Assembly: GCF_008705135.1 (NCBI RefSeq)
Contig: NZ_CP023694.1
Span: forward strand, 1 to 64,000
DNA: 64,000 nt
Source of the DNA: Streptomyces coeruleorubidus
GTDB taxonomy: Bacteria > Actinomycetota > Actinomycetes > Streptomycetales > Streptomycetaceae
Direction of reading: 5' to 3'
In this document: one piece after another, positions 61,534 through 64,000 of the stretch
Numbering within the stretch: the first letter of the stretch is position 1
Layout of the letters: each line of letters begins with the position of its first letter
Translations under genes and position numbers: made by a program
Notes under the pieces: model-generated
Databases searched by the model: none
Told to the model about the DNA's origin: nothing
What the model saw: the letters and a program-made list of their open reading frames with translations, nothing else

Positions 61534-61715
61534 CGACGCCGAGACTCCTTCGGCTCCTTCGGCGCGAGAGCCAGCGCGAGAACCAGAACTGGGATCCCTG
61601 CCTCCGGGCCGGGAGACGGGGCGGCGCTCACCGGCGCCTCGGGATGCGTCAGCAGGTCCTCCAGGACCTCCGCATCCAGCGTCATTGTGTCGGGCGACAG
61701 AACTTCGGTCAGCAT
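61530..61715 (-). CDS. 61-residue peptide, candidate precursor
   Basis: ATG 61715 follows GAGGAG at ideal spacing. The N-terminal half is acidic and leader-like (TMTLDAEVLEDLLTHPEAP); the second half is Pro/Ala-rich, then hydrophobic (GIPVLVLALALAP), and ends with a charged KEPKESRRR. There is no Cys and few Ser/Thr, so lanthionine, thiazole or sactipeptide chemistry is unlikely. The gene is first in an operon of four with three consecutive 4-bp overlaps, the layout of RiPP precursors and modification genes. A small regulatory or scaffold protein is the main alternative. Confidence 0.7.
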   Translation of the reverse strand: MLTEVLSPDTMTLDAEVLEDLLTHPEAPVSAAPSPGPEAGIPVLVLALALAPKEPKESRRR

Positions 61716-62228
61716 GACAACTCCTCGGAGAGAAAAGCCGCTTCGTACCTGCACTGTTGCCGGGCCGCACCGGCCCACACGAGGGGTCAGCCCTGCACCA
61801 CCCGAGTGAGTGGAAAAAACACACAATTCACCCGACCGTGTGGGTGAGTGTTCGCAGATGTGTGCGACTCGGGCATGCTCGCCCAGTCCACGCACCGAAC
61901 CCCTCTGACTCTCACCACAGACGACGAACCGCCATGCCGGCTCTTGCCCGGGAAGAGGGAACTGGCCGCGGGGCCGTAATCGAATCTCGTGCGGCCGTTC
62001 TTCGCCCGTCGTCTGTCGCGGCAGGACCGGGGCGGCGACCAACAAGGGCCGGGCCTGACCCGTGACGGTGTGCCAGTCGCGGCAGCGCCGGATGTCTCCC
62101 CCGCAGGTCCACCAGAAGACAGTGACGAGCGGACGTCCCGGGTCGGCCGCGAAGCGCGGATAGGAGCGCTGGGAGCGTGAGACGTGCTTCTCCCGATGGG
62201 AGCCATGCGGGGAACTGAGTCGGCCGAG
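61716..62228. other. Upstream region of the peptide operon
   Basis: No gene. An AT-rich patch with GGAAAAAACACACAATTC lies at about 61812-61830, next to CACCCGACCGTGTGGGTG, an interrupted repeat (CACCC/GGGTG). This is the likely promoter/operator area, though no clear -35/-10 pair is visible. Confidence 0.4.
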
Positions 62229-62879
62229 CTAAGGGCTGGTCGGTGGGGCGATGACCAACTCGGTGTCCGGGTCGTGGTCGATCTTCGGAGGGCCGGCGAC
62301 GATCGCAGTGGCTCGGGACCACGGCTGTTCTCGCAACGTGAACGGCAGTTCCTCCAGCAGCCAGTTCGCCACGTGCTCCAGCTGCTCCGGGGAGTCACCG
62401 TCGCGGGCGACCAACAAGCGCTCTTGCTCATCGAGATCGCCCTGCATCCACACCGAGGCGTCCAACCACGGGGCAAGCTCTGCGCGAATGACGCCGGTGC
62501 CCTCGACCCAGACGAAGTCGGCACCGGCGGGGATGGTGATCGATCCGGGCCGATCGTGGGTGATCCAGGCATCAGGGCGGAATTGCACCGCCTCACCTCG
62601 ATGCAGGGGTTGCAGGATGTTCTCGACGAGCACGGCACCCCAGTCGAAGCAGGCGTGGTTCCAGGCGATGTCGTCGGTGTGCATGATGGCGGAGTTGGGC
62701 ACCACCTTGCGTAGCCGCTCGGCCAGGGTCGTCTTGCCGGCGCCGCCCCTGCCGTCGATCGCGATCACCCTCGGACGTCCGGTGACGTCGGGTGATGCAT
62801 CGCGCAGCTGCCGGACGGCGTCGAGCACGGTCACCACCCGCCAGCCAACGGCTTCGGTCTCGCCTGGATGCAGACGCAT
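62229..62879 (-). CDS. P-loop kinase, uridine kinase-like
   Basis: About 216 residues from ATG 62879 (GTG 62909 is an alternative). Walker A GRGGAGKTTLAERL, then NSAIMHTDDIAWNHACFDWG, whose DD and following basic residues correspond to the substrate-binding part of uridine kinase-like proteins. FVWVEGTGVIRAELAPWLDA includes the usual GxG after the third strand. The family phosphorylates nucleosides or small alcohols, but the actual substrate of this clade is unknown. Stand-alone. Confidence 0.88.
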   Translation of the reverse strand: MRLHPGETEAVGWRVVTVLDAVRQLRDASPDVTGRPRVIAIDGRGGAGKTTLAERLRKVVPNSAIMHTDDIAWNHACFDWGAVLVENILQPLHRGEAVQFRPDAWITHDRPGSITIPAGADFVWVEGTGVIRAELAPWLDASVWMQGDLDEQERLLVARDGDSPEQLEHVANWLLEELPFTLREQPWSRATAIVAGPPKIDHDPDTELVIAPPTSP

Positions 62880-63351
62880 CGACAAACCTGTCTCCGGAGG
62901 TGAGGACACGCTTCCGGCCTGCCCGGACGGTCCACCGGTCGACTGACCTTATCGAGGTCATGGTCGAGCGGCCACGTCGGAGTCGGGCGGCGACACTCGA
63001 TCCGTTTCGCCAGCCCCGGTATCGGCCGCGGACTGGGGGAACCCCAAGCGATCAGGCAGGTCGAAAAGAGGTCACTGAGTGAACGTCACTTCTCACTGAC
63101 TTTGATCATGCAGGTGCGTCCCAGGTGGCTCCCGAACTCGTGTGCTCCGCTGTCGCCGTTCGCTCACCGTTTGGCGAGCAGCTGCTGGAAGGCGAGCGCG
63201 GTAGCGTGGCCGGCGGCCGCCACGTCGACGACGACCAGGCCAGGCCTGCTGACGTGCGTCTCGTTGATCGGGTCCATGTACGGCACTACGGCCGGGCCCC
63301 CGGGGAGAGTTCCGCCGCTGCCGTGCCTTCACCCGCCTGAGTTTCGGGCCG
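62880..63351. other. Intergenic, nothing identified
   Basis: No convincing coding frame. It should contain the promoter of the kinase-like gene. Confidence 0.4.
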
Positions 63352-63624
63352 TCAGGGGCTGTCGCCGCCCCAGTCCCAGAGGGACGGATCTCCGGGGCGT
63401 GGGTCGTACAGCGCCCGGCCCCCAGGCCCGAACTGGCCGAGCTCAGTCGGGAGGGAGACACCGTCGTCGATCTCCTCCGGCCTCCAGCCGGTGATATCGA
63501 GCAGCAATCCGTCCAGCGGCCCGCCCACCAGTTCGGCGTAGCGCCGTCCCGGCTTGGGGCCCGGGTGTTCGTGGTCGGCTCCGTAGATCCGGCCGCGCAG
63601 CAGCTGCTCATCGTCGCTGTCCAT
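63352..63624 (-). CDS. Conserved small hypothetical protein
   Basis: A 90-residue acidic protein from ATG 63624: RGRIYGADHEHPGPKPGRRY, ELVGGPLDGLLLDITGWRPE and GQFGPGGRALYDPRPGDPSL. I have seen this pattern as a short conserved Streptomyces protein of unknown role; the ELVGGPLDG block is the core. No membrane segment or signal. It is divergent from the last gene of the window. Confidence 0.8.
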   Translation of the reverse strand: MDSDDEQLLRGRIYGADHEHPGPKPGRRYAELVGGPLDGLLLDITGWRPEEIDDGVSLPTELGQFGPGGRALYDPRPGDPSLWDWGGDSP

Positions 63625-63727
63625 CCGTTCAGCCTTGCAGCCGCCACTGACAGCGCGGGCGCCCAGGCGACCCTGGTGCCCCGTACGCTCATCCGTCGGC
63701 AGGCCGATGCAGACGGAGAGGGAGCGA

Positions 63728-64000
63728 ATGGCAACGGACAGGGACATGCGCGGGCTCGCGGCAGGAGCCGACCGAGCGGCCCGGCCGGCCGAGAACGCCC
63801 CTCCCCGACGCCCACCCCATACGGGTCCGATTCGCTGGTTCCTGTTCAACAGCGCGTGCGTAGCGGCCTCGGTGGCCCTGATGTGGTTCGCTCCGGTGGT
63901 GCCCCTGCCGGGCTTCCTGCGCGGCCCGGCCTTCATCACCTCCGCGCTGGCGATACCCCTGGCGCTCGTCCTGGTACCGGCCCTCTTGCTCCGCCACCTC
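63728..64000 (+). CDS. Membrane protein, 3' end outside window
   Basis: ATG 63728 follows GGAGAGGGAG. Ninety-one codons are visible: a basic Ala/Arg/Pro-rich N-terminus of about 40 residues, then two membrane helices (FNSACVAASVALMWFAPVV and FITSALAIPLALVLVPALLL). Open to the right edge. Family not identifiable from this part. Confidence 0.65.
   Translation, partial: MATDRDMRGLAAGADRAARPAENAPPRRPPHTGPIRWFLFNSACVAASVALMWFAPVVPLPGFLRGPAFITSALAIPLALVLVPALLLRHL

Noticed and set aside
61787..62638. Long minus-strand frame upstream of the peptide operon
   Set aside because: It lies largely opposite or in a different frame to the P-loop kinase, and its sequence is Arg/Ser/Pro-rich without conserved blocks.
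1..64000. CRISPR arrays, rRNA and tRNA genes
   Set aside because: I looked for regularly spaced repeats and tRNA-like ends and saw none. A tRNA or covariance-model scan would be decisive.

Overview
High-GC DNA with GTG/TTG starts, GGAGG-type ribosome binding sites, ATGA/GTGA stop-start overlaps and families typical of actinomycetes. It looks like a Streptomyces chromosome, and probably an accessory or arm region, because intact operons alternate with strips of insertion-sequence relics and frameshifted genes. No rRNA, tRNA or CRISPR array was seen. All family names come from motif reading by eye; no database search was run.

Layout. 0-6.5 kb: a frameshifted NucA/NucB-like nuclease, a DUF6461 gene, a decayed plasmid-type RRQRL gene, a Ser/Thr kinase with a coupled downstream gene, and relics of Ku and an IS630 transposase. 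6.5-11.8 kb: the most distinctive locus, a seven-gene leftward operon matching the front half of bacilysin biosynthesis: prephenate decarboxylase (BacA-like), bicupin isomerase (BacB-like), reductase (BacG-like), MFS exporter, aminotransferase (BacF-like), plus a chorismate mutase and a Dabb-domain protein. BacC and the BacD ligase are absent, so the predicted product is a free tetrahydrotyrosine-type amino acid. 12.2-15.7 kb: a PucR-type regulator divergent from a ferredoxin reductase and a membrane fatty-acid desaturase. 15.9-25.5 kb: a decayed ATP-dependent DNA ligase, hypothetical genes, a secreted beta-propeller protein, a DUF6131 miniprotein, a frameshifted integrase, a quinone reductase, a PadR regulator with a twin operator, a SnoaL-like protein and a RibD/DHFR-like reductase.

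25.5-34.0 kb: a sugar uptake and catabolism locus: Tat-exported amidohydrolase, two Gfo/Idh/MocA dehydrogenases, two permeases and a binding lipoprotein, facing a divergent ROK repressor. 34-41 kb: IS fragments, an SDR/MerR pair around a perfect palindrome, an AraC fragment, HxlR, an F420/NADP-oxidoreductase-like protein, a glutathionyl-hydroquinone-reductase-like protein and a LysR regulator. 41-50.6 kb: a ten-gene organosulfur operon (hydrolase, rhodanese, SsuC/B/A-like transporter, SsuD-like monooxygenase, second binding lipoprotein, SfnB/DszC-like flavoprotein, GlcD-like oxidase, SsuE-like FMN reductase), preceded by a short ORF resembling the actinobacterial cysteine leader peptides.

51-64 kb: an aldo/keto reductase, a decayed flavin reductase beside an IS1380 relic, a GNAT gene between two ~120-bp direct repeats, VanZ, a sigma-like/zinc-finger/TM/ricin fusion protein, and a four-gene fully coupled operon starting with a 61-residue peptide followed by two unrecognised proteins and a serine hydrolase (a candidate new peptide system). 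The window ends with a P-loop kinase, a small hypothetical and a truncated membrane protein.

Many genes carry a single frameshift or an in-frame stop. Some of this is surely mobile-element decay, but sequencing error cannot be excluded from the sequence alone.
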